Notes: generated by a model from the sequence alone, not told the origin. A DNA stretch of 33,918 bases from Methanolinea sp. (GCA_018263335.1 JADFCY010000021.1:1-33918), one strand, 5' to 3'; positions 16,463 to 24,943 are shown, counted from the stretch's first letter. Numbers and translations are program-made.

Positions 16463-17028
16463 GCCGGCGCCTCCTTCTTTTGCGAGAACCTCTTTTTAAA
16501 CTCTGCCTGCGCATTCCGGTGCACGCCCTCGAATATGTCGTTTCCGGCCGCATCTATCCCCACCACGAGGGGAAGCCGGTCAAGCTCGATGACCCACACT
16601 GCTTCTGCCATCCCGAGATCCTCGAAAAACACTCCCTTCAGGGTCATCCTTGATGCCGCGAGCGCTGCACAGCCCCCGGTGAATGCAAGGTACACCCCGC
16701 GGCCCTTCAGCTGGTCGGCCACCTGGCGGCCCATCCCCCCCTTTCCCACGAGGGCGCGGACACCTTTCTCGAGCAGGAAGCCGGAGAGCGAGTTCAGGCG
16801 GGCAGAGGTGGTGGGGCCAGCGGCAATCACCTTCTGCCCCTGGATGACCGGGCCGCAGTGGTAGATCACGGCTCCATGGGGGTCAAACGGGATGCCATCC
16901 TCCATCATTCTCAAGTGTGCCTCGTCCCGTGCAGTGTACACCGTCCCCGAGAGGGTGACGCGGTCACCGGCGCGCAGCATGAGCACCTCGTGCGAGAGAG
17001 GGGTGCAGAGGTCCATGATGCTCAACAT
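16459..17028 (-). CDS. Fumarate hydratase class I, beta subunit
   Basis: The product of about 189 residues matches the C-terminal (beta) domain of class I iron-sulfur fumarases, encoded separately as is usual in archaea. It has LSGTVYTARDEAHLRMMEDG, YHCGPVI, GPTTSARLNSL, GKGGMGRQVADQLK and FTGGCAALAASRM, all typical. With the alpha subunit it hydrates fumarate to malate or the reverse. I chose ATG 17028, preceded by GGAGG and overlapping the alpha-subunit stop by 7 bp; the open frame to 17103 lies within that gene. The stop overlaps the korD start by 4 bp. Confidence 0.95.
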   Translation of the reverse strand: MLSIMDLCTPLSHEVLMLRAGDRVTLSGTVYTARDEAHLRMMEDGIPFDPHGAVIYHCGPVIQGQKVIAAGPTTSARLNSLSGFLLEKGVRALVGKGGMGRQVADQLKGRGVYLAFTGGCAALAASRMTLKGVFFEDLGMAEAVWVIELDRLPLVVGIDAAGNDIFEGVHRNAQAEFKKRFSQKKEAPA

Positions 17029-17858
17029 GGAACCTCCACCGTGGCCCGGCGGCAGGCCCAGCACTGGACATTGACCGCAACAGGGAGGGACGCCGTGTGG
17101 CACCCCGCGGCCTTCACCTTGACTGCAAGCGCCGTGGTCCTCCCCCCAACACCCATCGGCCCGATGCCGAGCGCATTTACCGCTGCCAGCAGCTCCTTTT
17201 CGTAGGGCGTCATCGTGTCGATAGGCTCAAGAAGGGCCTCCTTGGCGAGCGCCGCAGCCCCGTCGAATGTCCCCCCGATCCCCACGCCGAGAATGACCGG
17301 GGGGCATGGCTTTCCACCTGCAATCAGCATCGTCTCGGCCACGAACTTCGGGATCTGTCCCCGCTCAGAGGGGAGCATCATTGCAATCCTCGACATGTTC
17401 TCTGCTCCCGCACCCTTGGGCAGCACCGTGATGGTGAGACGGTCACCCGGACGCACGTGGACCGCAGGCATCCCTGCCCCGGTATTGTCCCCGGTATTCT
17501 CCCTCGTGAGAGGGTCGACCACGTTTGGCCGGAGCGGGATCTCCCTGCTCGCCGTTCTCACCCCTTCTGCGATCGCGTGGTAAATCCCGTTGTTCAGGGG
17601 GACATGGGGCGGGATGGTGAGGTAGACCACGGGGACCCCGGTATCCTGGCAGATAGGCACCGAAAGCGCCCCCGCCATCTCAAGGTTGGCGAGGATGTTT
17701 TCGAGTTCTCCCCTGGCAATATCGCTTGTCTCGTGCTCTTTTGCGGTCAGGATGGCCTGTTTCACATCGGGAGGAAGGGTGATCTCTGCCTGCCGGAATG
17801 CCTCGCAGGTGGCACGGGTGATGGCTGCGAGGAGTGCGGGGTCCGGGGATGGGATCAT
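17022..17858 (-). CDS. Fumarate hydratase class I, alpha subunit
   Basis: The alpha subunit of the two-part iron-sulfur fumarase, about 278 residues from ATG 17858 (MIPSPDPALLAAITRATCEA). Expected motifs are present: VPICQDTGVPVVYLTIP with a cluster cysteine, VGIGIGGTFDGAAALAKEALL, and a C-terminal region with CHTASLPVAVNVQCWACRRA, holding further cysteines. The enzyme could also be the related tartrate dehydratase, but the kor-suc neighbours favour fumarase. No Shine-Dalgarno sequence is visible; a TATA box 33 bp upstream suggests a leaderless or near-leaderless mRNA. It is the first gene of the eight-gene operon. Confidence 0.94.
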   Translation of the reverse strand: MIPSPDPALLAAITRATCEAFRQAEITLPPDVKQAILTAKEHETSDIARGELENILANLEMAGALSVPICQDTGVPVVYLTIPPHVPLNNGIYHAIAEGVRTASREIPLRPNVVDPLTRENTGDNTGAGMPAVHVRPGDRLTITVLPKGAGAENMSRIAMMLPSERGQIPKFVAETMLIAGGKPCPPVILGVGIGGTFDGAAALAKEALLEPIDTMTPYEKELLAAVNALGIGPMGVGGRTTALAVKVKAAGCHTASLPVAVNVQCWACRRATVEVPC

Positions 17859-17885
17859 GTTGGTATGAAATTTGGAGTGGACGGG

Positions 17886-17895
17886 AATATATATT
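17886..17895 (-). promoter_or_regulatory. TATA box of the fum-kor-suc operon
   Basis: AATATATATT, a perfect palindrome, is centred about 33 bp before the fumA start. It is the only convincing promoter in this run of eight overlapping genes, since no intergenic space exists further down. Confidence 0.6.
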
Positions 17896-18036
17896 GTGAT
17901 ACGGCGTGATTGGGGAGTGATGCCCAAATCCGCAAGTACCGATATGCTTCGTTGCCCGGTTCATATCATTGCCAGATTCATGCATGAGTGAACTCCTGGC
18001 AGGTCGCACTCGAAGATTTGCAGAGAGAGAATAGAG

Positions 18037-18044
18037 AAAAAAAA
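18037..18044 (-). terminator. T-tract terminator after the L10e gene
   Basis: A8 on the plus strand (T8 on the minus strand) lies about 20 nt downstream of the L10e stop codon. It separates L10e from the fum-kor-suc promoter. Confidence 0.6.
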
Positions 18045-18063
18045 GGGATGGTATCCGGAAAAA

Positions 18064-18600
18064 TTATGCCTGCTCGGGTGTTGGGGATTCGGGAACCTTC
18101 TTTTCTTGTATGGTGATGTAGGAGGGGGAGGGGAGTTTGTGACCGCCAGACCTGAGTGCAGTCTTTACCTGGGCAAGGTACTGAGGAGTCGTATACACCG
18201 TGAAGATCTCCTGACCGGCTGCGACACGGGCTGCAGTCCCGACCGCTTTTCCAAACGAGAGCCTCATTCCCTCTGAGACACGGTCTGCCCCGGCCCCTGT
18301 GGCCTGCTTGTTCTCACGCAGCACATGGTGGGGGTAGACACGGAGCTTCAACCGGTAGTTCATCCTTCCGAGGTCCTTTATCAGGTGGCGGTTGATGGTG
18401 ATGCGTGCAGCCTCGAGTGCGGTATGGCGGATCTGGCAGGCTTCCTCCACCGCGATGCTGATGGCCATCGGGAACTCCTGGGAGAGGTTTCCCATGTCGA
18501 ACTGCACCACTTTGCTGCCAGGTACCCCGCCCATGTACTCCCGCCGGGTATAGGCTTTCTTTGAGATGTTCCTGTACATCTTTCCAGGTTTTCGTACCAT
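18064..18600 (-). CDS. rpl10e: 50S ribosomal protein L10e (uL16)
   Basis: The 178-residue protein is the archaeal/eukaryotic L10e (uL16 family), which sits near the peptidyl-transferase centre and the A-site tRNA elbow. [30 protein letters not shown] is the typical start (only part quoted is diagnostic: KPGKMYR and [10 protein letters not shown]). [24 protein letters not shown] is the conserved loop ([18 protein letters not shown]). Length is normal. It is monocistronic, with its own TATA box and a AAGGAG ribosome site, and sits between two unrelated operons. Confidence 0.97.
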   Translation of the reverse strand: MVRKPGKMYRNISKKAYTRREYMGGVPGSKVVQFDMGNLSQEFPMAISIAVEEACQIRHTALEAARITINRHLIKDLGRMNYRLKLRVYPHHVLRENKQATGAGADRVSEGMRLSFGKAVGTAARVAAGQEIFTVYTTPQYLAQVKTALRSGGHKLPSPSYITIQEKKVPESPTPEQA

Positions 18601-18629
18601 GACTGAAGACTCCTTGTCCCTGTCTGTGC

Positions 18630-18639
18630 TTTATAAAAT
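18630..18639 (-). promoter_or_regulatory. TATA box of the L10e gene
   Basis: On the minus strand it reads ATTTTATAAA, about 30-39 bp before the L10e ATG. The AAGGAG ribosome site at 18610-18615 lies between them. It lies in the 53-bp gap after the ABC ATPase gene. Confidence 0.6.
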
Positions 18640-18653
18640 GGGGATGTATCTTC

Positions 18654-19418
18654 TTAAACCTTACTGGAAAAGGCAGTTTTCTCCACGTGATCAAGGACAT
18701 ACCGCCGGATCCTTGCAAATTCCGCGCCTGTCCTATCCCTTGGGCGCGGGAGATCGATTTGAACCATGTCTTTGATGGTCCCCGGGCGTGCAGTGAGGAC
18801 CACCACCCTGTCCGAGAGGAAAACTGCCTCGTCCACGCTGTGGGTGACAAAAATGACAGTCTTTTTGGTCTTCTCCCATATGTCCAGCAACTCCCGCTGG
18901 AGCATGTTCCGGGTCTGGGCGTCCAGTGCACCAAACGGTTCGTCCATCAGAAGGATCTGCGGGTCAATCGCAAGCGCCCTCGCAACGGCCACCCGCTGGC
19001 GCATGCCTCCCGAGAGCTCGAAGGGGTAGTTCTTCGCAAAATCGACGAGACCTACAAGTTCCAGGAACTCGAGGGCCTTCTCCCTTCTCCTCTGCTTCTC
19101 CATCCCCTTCATCTCGAGGCCAAACGCGATGTTGTCGAGCACCGTCCTCCAGGGATAGAGTGAGTATTCCTGGAATATCATTGCCATCCTTGGACAGGGG
19201 CCATCGATCCTGTTCCCGTCAAGGAGGATGGACCCTCCGGTCGCGTGGTCGAGCCCTGCAATGATCCGAAGCAGGGTGGTCTTCCCGCATCCTGATGGGC
19301 CAAGGACGGAGACGAACTCGCCGTCCGCGACCTCAAGGTTGATGTCGGAGAGGGCCTGCACCTCCGTCTTGCCTTCTCCCTGGAATGACTTGGAGAGGCC
19401 CTTCAGGACGAGGGTCAT
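18654..19418 (-). CDS. ABC importer ATPase (SsuB/TauB/NrtD-like)
   Basis: The 254-residue ATPase energises the importer encoded by the next two genes. Walker A is GPSGCGKTT, the signature is LSGGMRQRVA, Walker B is ILLMDEPF, and the H-loop is VTHSVDEAVFLSD. It matches the nitrate/sulfonate/taurine ATPase group in size and sequence. I start at ATG 19418 (MTLVLKGLSKSF), with GGAGG 10 nt upstream; the open frame runs back to 19529 but that part overlaps the permease gene in another frame. It is the last gene of the operon, 37 bp after the permease. Confidence 0.95.
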   Translation of the reverse strand: MTLVLKGLSKSFQGEGKTEVQALSDINLEVADGEFVSVLGPSGCGKTTLLRIIAGLDHATGGSILLDGNRIDGPCPRMAMIFQEYSLYPWRTVLDNIAFGLEMKGMEKQRRREKALEFLELVGLVDFAKNYPFELSGGMRQRVAVARALAIDPQILLMDEPFGALDAQTRNMLQRELLDIWEKTKKTVIFVTHSVDEAVFLSDRVVVLTARPGTIKDMVQIDLPRPRDRTGAEFARIRRYVLDHVEKTAFSSKV

Positions 19419-19455
19419 CGGCCGCACACCTCCTCTTTGGATGCCTCGACCTGTC

Positions 19456-20220
19456 TCATCGCTCAAGGCCCCTCCACGAGAACCATTTCTTCTCGACTTG
19501 CTTGAAGACAAAGTCAATGAGGAGGCCAATGACGCCGATCACCACCATCCCGGCGATGATCAGGTTGGTCTGGCCGAAGTTGTATGCATAGAGGATGAGG
19601 TATCCAAGCCCCTTTGAGATGCCGGGTAACCACTCCGCTGCAACCACACACATCCATGCAATACCAAAGCCTACACGCAGACCCGTCCATATGGTAGGGG
19701 CGGCCCCCGGGAGGACAACCTTTGTCATGATCTGCTGTTCCTTGGCCCCCAGCGTGGTCGCCACCTCGATCCATGTCTTCTTGACCGATCTCACCCCGTC
19801 AACCGTGTTGAGGAGGATTGGGAAGAACGCACCGATGAAGATGATGAAGACGATTGAGGTGAGCCCGATCTTGAACCATGCGAGTGCCAGCGGTACCCAC
19901 GCAAGCGGAGGGATCGGCCTGAGGAGCTCAATCGTAGAGTCGAAGAAATCGTTGAGCAGGGTTGACCTCCCCATGAGGATCCCTATTGGTATTGCAACCG
20001 CTGCGGCAACGAGGAACCCGAGGCCCACGCGCTGGATGCTGACAGACGCATTCTCTACAAGGCTTCCGGTCCCGAGGGTGTATGCCGGGCTGAACGGATG
20101 TAAAAGGATAGGTATGACGGTCTCAAGGGAGGGAACTATGAATGGATTGTTGACGACCCATGATGCAACCTCCCAGCCTATGATAAGAAGTATGGGGAGG
20201 AGGAACCGGAGATACCTCAT
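19456..20220 (-). CDS. ABC importer permease (SsuC/TauC-like)
   Basis: The 254-residue BPD_transp_1 permease has about six transmembrane helices, and the cytoplasmic EAA-like loop GAAPTIWTGLRVGFGIAWM couples it to the ATPase. The family imports sulfonates, taurine, nitrate or other small organic anions; the substrate here cannot be told from sequence. It begins 13 bp after the solute-binding protein stop, with AAGGGGA as ribosome site. It probably works as a homodimer. Confidence 0.94.
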   Translation of the reverse strand: MRYLRFLLPILLIIGWEVASWVVNNPFIVPSLETVIPILLHPFSPAYTLGTGSLVENASVSIQRVGLGFLVAAAVAIPIGILMGRSTLLNDFFDSTIELLRPIPPLAWVPLALAWFKIGLTSIVFIIFIGAFFPILLNTVDGVRSVKKTWIEVATTLGAKEQQIMTKVVLPGAAPTIWTGLRVGFGIAWMCVVAAEWLPGISKGLGYLILYAYNFGQTNLIIAGMVVIGVIGLLIDFVFKQVEKKWFSWRGLER

Positions 20221-20233
20221 TGTCCCCTTAAGG

Positions 20234-21469
20234 TTATCCTTCCTTCACAGATAAACCGCTTGCTTCCAGGGAATAGCGGATCATGACGTCCTGGATGGAT
20301 CCTTTGCCTGGAGCGGCGATCTTGAGCGGCTTTCCTGCAGCAGAGCGCTCCTTTGCCCATGCGACGAAACTGTTCCAGTCAGTGGCAGGGGAGTCATCTG
20401 TGACCACGACCCCGGAGCCTTCGAAATTGATCGCCATGATGATCCTGACAGGCGTCCCTTTGTCGGCCGCAGAGATTGCAGGGGGGTTTCCTACCAGCGC
20501 AAACTGGATGTTGTCTGTTGCCATCAGTTGCATTAATTGCGGGCCGGCATCGCCAGAGATCAGCTTCAGCTCGGCCACCTTTTGCCCGTTCACGATGAGG
20601 TCCGCAGTATCGGGCCTTGATGCGGCAGGGTCCCTTGGCTTGAGGGCGATTCCGTAGGTGTTGTTGAAGTACTCCCACTTCTTGATGGCCACGAAGAGCG
20701 CCGCATGGTGATCCGACATCAGGTAGCCCACTCCAACTGTGCCTCTCACCGGAGCAGGTGTCTGGATCCTCCCCTGGTCCACCATGGACTGTGCCGCTTC
20801 ATACGGAGTGGGATCAAAGAGGAGTGCTTTTGAATCCGCATCAGTTGAGTCCTTCAGGGACCCGGTGAGCACCTGGAGTTCTCTTAACGCATGGACGAAT
20901 TCGATGTTTGAGTCCATCCACTGATCAGTGGGCTCATTCACGAATTTCACCGTGGGGAAAGCGCGTTTGAGTACATCAACGGACGAGACCGAGATGTCAC
21001 CGTAGGTGAAGTTGCCTTTTCCGGCCAGCCAGTCTGCGACGATCTCTGCACTCTCATCCGGGTGCTCCTCGAGGTACCTGGTGGCGAGGATCATCGAGGC
21101 AGTCATGGCATTGACGAGATCCGGGTGCTCTGAGATAAATTTCTCGTTGGCAGTGAAGACGCAGCAGGGGTGATCCTTCCACTTGCCTTCCGGAGGCATA
21201 TCCCCCGAATACACGAGGACCTTGCCTATTCCTGCCATTGGCGGGACTTCGACGAAAGGCTGCCACGCGATATAGCCGTCAATCTGATCCGTGCCAAGAA
21301 GGGTGGGCATAGGCCCTGTCCCTTTGGTGTACGTGACGATGACATGGGCCCCTGCGGGAGGTGCCGTGGGGGTGGGGGTCCCCGAAGGAGGTGTTGGAGT
21401 GATACATCCGGCGATCAGTGCTGCGCACAACAGCATGCCGACGATTGCACACGCATGCGACATTTTCAT
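20234..21469 (-). CDS. Solute-binding lipoprotein with halves in permuted order
   Basis: A 411-residue NMT1/SsuA-like solute-binding protein. The start at ATG 21469 gives a lipoprotein signal (LIAGC, lipid-anchored Cys22) and a Pro/Thr linker. Residues about 36-230 resemble the part that is normally C-terminal: LLGTDQIDGYIAWQPF, then FISEHPDLVNAM and ATRYLEEHPDESAEIVADW. Residues 244-411 resemble the part that is normally N-terminal: VGVGYLMSDHHAALFVAIK, then GDAGPQLMQLMATDNIQFALVG, and finally PLKIAAPGKGSIQDVMIRY and LEASGLSVKEG before the stop. The family order is thus reversed, consistent with circular permutation at the interdomain crossover. The reading frame is intact, so it is not an obvious pseudogene. 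It is first in the operon, and its substrate is unknown. Confidence 0.88.
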   Translation of the reverse strand: MKMSHACAIVGMLLCAALIAGCITPTPPSGTPTPTAPPAGAHVIVTYTKGTGPMPTLLGTDQIDGYIAWQPFVEVPPMAGIGKVLVYSGDMPPEGKWKDHPCCVFTANEKFISEHPDLVNAMTASMILATRYLEEHPDESAEIVADWLAGKGNFTYGDISVSSVDVLKRAFPTVKFVNEPTDQWMDSNIEFVHALRELQVLTGSLKDSTDADSKALLFDPTPYEAAQSMVDQGRIQTPAPVRGTVGVGYLMSDHHAALFVAIKKWEYFNNTYGIALKPRDPAASRPDTADLIVNGQKVAELKLISGDAGPQLMQLMATDNIQFALVGNPPAISAADKGTPVRIIMAINFEGSGVVVTDDSPATDWNSFVAWAKERSAAGKPLKIAAPGKGSIQDVMIRYSLEASGLSVKEG

Positions 21470-21556
21470 GCACAGAGTGTACTCACCGGTGAAGATAAAT
21501 TCTCCGAAAGATGACGGTTTACTATACAAATGTAATAATAAAGTATAATTATCTAA

Positions 21557-21617
21557 CTTTTTGTGTCAATTTTTTTGACAAAAAGATAAATGATTGACCG
21601 AGAGTGGACAAAAAGAT
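21557..21617. promoter_or_regulatory. Probable operators between the ABC operon and the HTH regulator
   Basis: A perfect inverted repeat TGTCAA-N5-TTGACA (21564-21580) sits inside a larger one (CTTTTTGT arm at 21557, ACAAAAAG arm ending 21585). The element GACAAAAAGAT at 21577-21587 recurs exactly at 21607-21617, a 30-bp spacing (about three helical turns). The second copy lies at the likely promoter of the regulator gene. This is the pattern expected for a regulator controlling both itself and the divergent importer. Confidence 0.6.
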
Positions 21618-21656
21618 TATGAGTGGGCAGCGCAACATCTCATCCCGCGATAGATC

Positions 21657-22187
21657 ATGCAGATCGACCCGGTAGACCGGCTGGTGAAAGCAGCGCTCAT
21701 CTCTGATGAAGAGTTTGTCCATACCCTGCGAGAAGTGATGCAGCGTGACCTGCGGATAAGCGTGAGGGAGCTTGCCGAAAAGAGCGGGGTCGCGCAGAGC
21801 TCTCTTTACAAGATAGTGCATGGGAAAAGGTCCCCGAATCTCTCTACCCTGCGTGCAGTGATTCACGCGATGAGGAGGATCACCCATTCCTCCGAGGGAG
21901 AGTTCATCGGCCTGATCGCCGCCCGCCCGGTACTCGACGTGATTCAGGAGCGAAACGCGGAGGTCGACGGAAGGAAGGTCAGGGTACGTGAGTATCCCGT
22001 GCATACCATGGAAGAGGCCACGATCGCCGCGATACGTGCAGAGAGGGAGGGGGCAATGGCTATCGTCTGTGCGCCCATTGTCAGCAGCGTGATCGAGCAG
22101 CTCGTGAACGTGCCGGTCGCCACGATCATCCCGAGAGAATCAGTGCAGAGGGCAATCGAGCTCGCGGCCCGGAAGGCGTGGCTTTAA
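21657..22187 (+). CDS. HTH transcriptional regulator, divergent from the ABC operon
   Basis: The 176-residue protein has a helix-turn-helix of the Xre/lambda type at about residues 33-65 (ISVRELAEKSGVAQSSLYKIVHG, written here only as the RELAEKSGVAQSSLYKI core). The C-terminal domain (about 80-176) resembles a small ligand-sensing alpha/beta domain: it has MEEATIAAIRAEREGAMAIVCAPIV and NVPVATIIPRESVQRAIELA, similar in style to the PrpR N-terminal sensor, but I am not sure of the family. The ATG has no ribosome site. Its position, head-to-head with the importer with shared repeats between them, suggests it regulates that operon. Confidence 0.85.
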   Translation: MQIDPVDRLVKAALISDEEFVHTLREVMQRDLRISVRELAEKSGVAQSSLYKIVHGKRSPNLSTLRAVIHAMRRITHSSEGEFIGLIAARPVLDVIQERNAEVDGRKVRVREYPVHTMEEATIAAIRAEREGAMAIVCAPIVSSVIEQLVNVPVATIIPRESVQRAIELAARKAWL

Positions 22188-22229
22188 TCTCATTCCAGCG
22201 TCCTATCTGTACGCGAGGTTATGGTCACG

Positions 22230-23711
22230 ATGGATCAGGACGTGGTGCGGAGGGGACGGCTCACGGGGGAGCGGAGTGGCGAGATGATGCATTTTCTCTC
22301 TTCGATGGATGCAGACCGCTGCATCGCCGATGCGGACATCCTTGTCGATATCGCTCACGTGCTGATGCTCTCAAAGCAGAGGATCATCGCAAAAGACCAG
22401 GCAGCCAGGCTCCTCTCAGCCCTTCTTGATCTCTACGATAACGGGATTCCCGAGAGTGCTTTTGATGACCGGTTCGAGGATATCCATGCTGGGATCGAGA
22501 CCCTTCTCATCGCCACGATCGGGGAGGAGGCCGGAGGGAGGCTGCATATCGGTCGTTCGAGGAACGACGAAGTCGCAACGTGCCTTCGCCTCCGGGTGAG
22601 GGAAGACATTGTGCGCCAGCTCTCCATCCTCATCCGCCTGCGGGAGACGCTGCTCACACTCGCAGAGGAGCATATCGAGAGTGTCATGCCTGGCTTTACG
22701 CACCTCCAGCACGCGCAGCCAACCACCCTTGCTCACCACTTCCTTGCCCACGAGGCTGCGTTCGGCAGGGATTTCCAGAGGCTTGCAGGGGCACTCTCCC
22801 GGGTGGACCAGTGTCCCCTCGGTGCGGCCGCATTTGCATCAACAAGTTACCCTATCCAGCGTGAGTTCGTTGCAGAACTCCTTGGGTTCGAGGGCGTGCT
22901 TGAGAATACCATGGATGCGGTATCCTCGCGCGACTTTGCCCTCGAGCTGCTCTCATCCCTCGCGGTCATGATGACGCATGGGAGCCGTCTCTGCGAGGAA
23001 CTTGTAGTGTGGAGTTCCGGGTTTGCCAGGTTCGTCGAGCTTGATGACGCGTTCTGCTCGACGAGTTCGATCATGCCCCAGAAGAAGAACCCGGATACGG
23101 CGGAGGTGATGCGGGCAAAGGCCGGGTCTGTCCTTGGCTCTGCCACAGCGGCGTTCACCATCGCAAAAGCCCTTCCATTGAGCTACAACCGGGACCTGCA
23201 GGAACTCAACCCGCACCTCTGGAGGGGGATCAGCGATGCAAAACACAGCACCCGCCTCCTGGTAGACATGCTCTCTTCGGCAAGCTTCAATGTTGCAGCC
23301 ATGGCAGAGGAGGCAGGAAGGGGATTCTCGACTGCAACAGACGTGGCGGACATGCTGGTCCAGTCGCATGGGTTCCCCTTCAGGACCGCGCATACCCTGG
23401 TGGGAAAGGCGATCCAGAAGGGTAGCCTCGACCTGCCCACGCTTGACCGTGCTGCAGAGGAGATGGGACTTGCCCCCCTCTCAAAGACAGGGGTTACTGC
23501 AAATGAGATCGCCGCGGCACTCGACGTGCGGGCCTGTGTCGACCGCCGAAGGGCTCGCGGGAGCCCTTCTCCGTTCTCGGTGAAAATATCCCTCTCTTCA
23601 AGGAAGACGACACTTTCGGAAGACTCCCAAATGCTCGAAGAGCGGATGTCCCATTACGCAGGAGCAATCCGCCGGCTGATCAGCGACGCGCGAAAGGAGG
23701 CGGGGGAGTGA
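22230..23711 (+). CDS. argH: Argininosuccinate lyase
   Basis: The enzyme splits argininosuccinate into arginine and fumarate, the last step of arginine synthesis. The superfamily signature SSIMPQKKNPD lies near residue 280, THLQHAQPTTLAHHFLAHE carries the catalytic histidine region, and IGRSRNDEVATCLRLR is the conserved substrate loop. I prefer ATG 22230, 10 nt after GAGGT, giving 493 residues starting MDQDVVRRGRL; ATG 22221 is too close to that site. The stop overlaps the gatD GTG by 4 bp. The fumarate released could feed the fumarase encoded elsewhere in the window. Confidence 0.96.
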   Translation: MDQDVVRRGRLTGERSGEMMHFLSSMDADRCIADADILVDIAHVLMLSKQRIIAKDQAARLLSALLDLYDNGIPESAFDDRFEDIHAGIETLLIATIGEEAGGRLHIGRSRNDEVATCLRLRVREDIVRQLSILIRLRETLLTLAEEHIESVMPGFTHLQHAQPTTLAHHFLAHEAAFGRDFQRLAGALSRVDQCPLGAAAFASTSYPIQREFVAELLGFEGVLENTMDAVSSRDFALELLSSLAVMMTHGSRLCEELVVWSSGFARFVELDDAFCSTSSIMPQKKNPDTAEVMRAKAGSVLGSATAAFTIAKALPLSYNRDLQELNPHLWRGISDAKHSTRLLVDMLSSASFNVAAMAEEAGRGFSTATDVADMLVQSHGFPFRTAHTLVGKAIQKGSLDLPTLDRAAEEMGLAPLSKTGVTANEIAAALDVRACVDRRRARGSPSPFSVKISLSSRKTTLSEDSQMLEERMSHYAGAIRRLISDARKEAGE

Positions 23712-24943
23712 GCGATCTCCGGTCAGGGGACCTGGTCAGGTGCTTCGTGGGAGGCTCCGAACTGAAAGGGACATATATCACCAGCCGTGACGGCATGGCA
23801 GTCCTGAAGATGGACAGCGGGTACAATATCGGGGTCTTTCCCGGCGACTGCACACTCATCGAGCGCCCTCCCCCGGTCAAACCGGAAAGAGAGGAGGTTA
23901 TCCAGGACCCCTCCCTTCCCATGCTCTCCATCGTCTCCACAGGGGGAACAATCGCGAGCAGGATAGATTACCGGACCGGTGCGGTCACCAGCCAGTTCGA
24001 CGCGTCTGACATCCTCCGTGCGATCCCTGGCCTGAGTGCGATCGCCCGCTACCGGACCCGCAAGCTGTATACCATCCTGTCAGAGAACATGACGCCCTCG
24101 ATATGGCAGGAACTCGCGAGGGCTGTGTACGATGAGATAAAGGGAGGTGCGCGTGGAGTCATCGTCACCCATGGGACAGATACCATGGCATACTCCGCCG
24201 CCGCGCTCAGCTTCATGCTGGATACGCCAGTGCCGGTCGTCTTCGTTGGTTCGCAGAGGTCCGCGGACCGCCCCAGTTCAGACAATGTGATGAACGCACT
24301 CTGCAGTGCGAGCGTCGCGGTGGGGGATCTTGGCGAGGTGGCGGTGGTCATGCACGGGACGACGAGCGACGACCGGTGCGCAATCCACCGTGGCACGAGG
24401 GTCAGGAAGATGCACACTTCTCGGCGCGATGCGTTCCAGAGCATCGGTGTCTCACCCCTGGGATACGTCGACTATCCTTCGCTCAAGGTGACCCTCTCTC
24501 CTGGCACGCGAGGAAGGGGTGCCTGCGAGCCTGCGATCCACGACCGGCTTGAACCGGCGTGCGGCCTCCTCTACTTCAGCCCGGGCATGTCCCCCGACAT
24601 GCTCAGCGCATATTCGGGATTGAAAGGGGTCGTGATTGCAGGGAGCGGGCTCGGGCACGTCAGCACCTCCCTCATACCGGCAATACGGGAGCTGGTCAAT
24701 GAGGGGACCCTCGTCGTGATGACCTCCCAGTGCCTCCATGGAAGGGTCTGTGACCGCGTCTACGATACGGGCAGGGACCTGATCAGGGCAGGCGTCGTCG
24801 AAGGAGAGGACATGCTCCCAGAGACGGCACTGGTGAAACTGATGTGGGTGCTCGGAAACGAACCCGATAGCCAGAGGGCGCGCCGGATGATGCAGGAGAA
24901 CCTCAAGGGGGAGTATACAAGGAGGTCTCTGCATGGAGTATGA
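23708..24943 (+). CDS. gatD: Glutamyl-tRNA(Gln) amidotransferase subunit D
   Basis: The 411-residue protein is the asparaginase-type amidase of the archaeal GatDE complex, which converts Glu-tRNA(Gln) to Gln-tRNA(Gln) using ammonia from glutamine or asparagine. An N-terminal beta-barrel domain (about residues 1-70) precedes the asparaginase domain. Catalytic motifs are STGGTIAS (TGGT at 78-81) and THGTDTM (from residue 154). Start is GTG 23708, overlapping argH by 4 bp; gatE begins 11 bp before its stop. Length matches the family. Confidence 0.97.
   Translation: MSDLRSGDLVRCFVGGSELKGTYITSRDGMAVLKMDSGYNIGVFPGDCTLIERPPPVKPEREEVIQDPSLPMLSIVSTGGTIASRIDYRTGAVTSQFDASDILRAIPGLSAIARYRTRKLYTILSENMTPSIWQELARAVYDEIKGGARGVIVTHGTDTMAYSAAALSFMLDTPVPVVFVGSQRSADRPSSDNVMNALCSASVAVGDLGEVAVVMHGTTSDDRCAIHRGTRVRKMHTSRRDAFQSIGVSPLGYVDYPSLKVTLSPGTRGRGACEPAIHDRLEPACGLLYFSPGMSPDMLSAYSGLKGVVIAGSGLGHVSTSLIPAIRELVNEGTLVVMTSQCLHGRVCDRVYDTGRDLIRAGVVEGEDMLPETALVKLMWVLGNEPDSQRARRMMQENLKGEYTRRSLHGV

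Noticed and set aside
20234-21469. Reading the binding-protein gene as a pseudogene or two fused gene fragments
   Set aside because: There is one uninterrupted frame with a proper lipoprotein signal, conserved motifs in both halves, no duplicated segment and a directly following permease, which favours a functional permuted protein.
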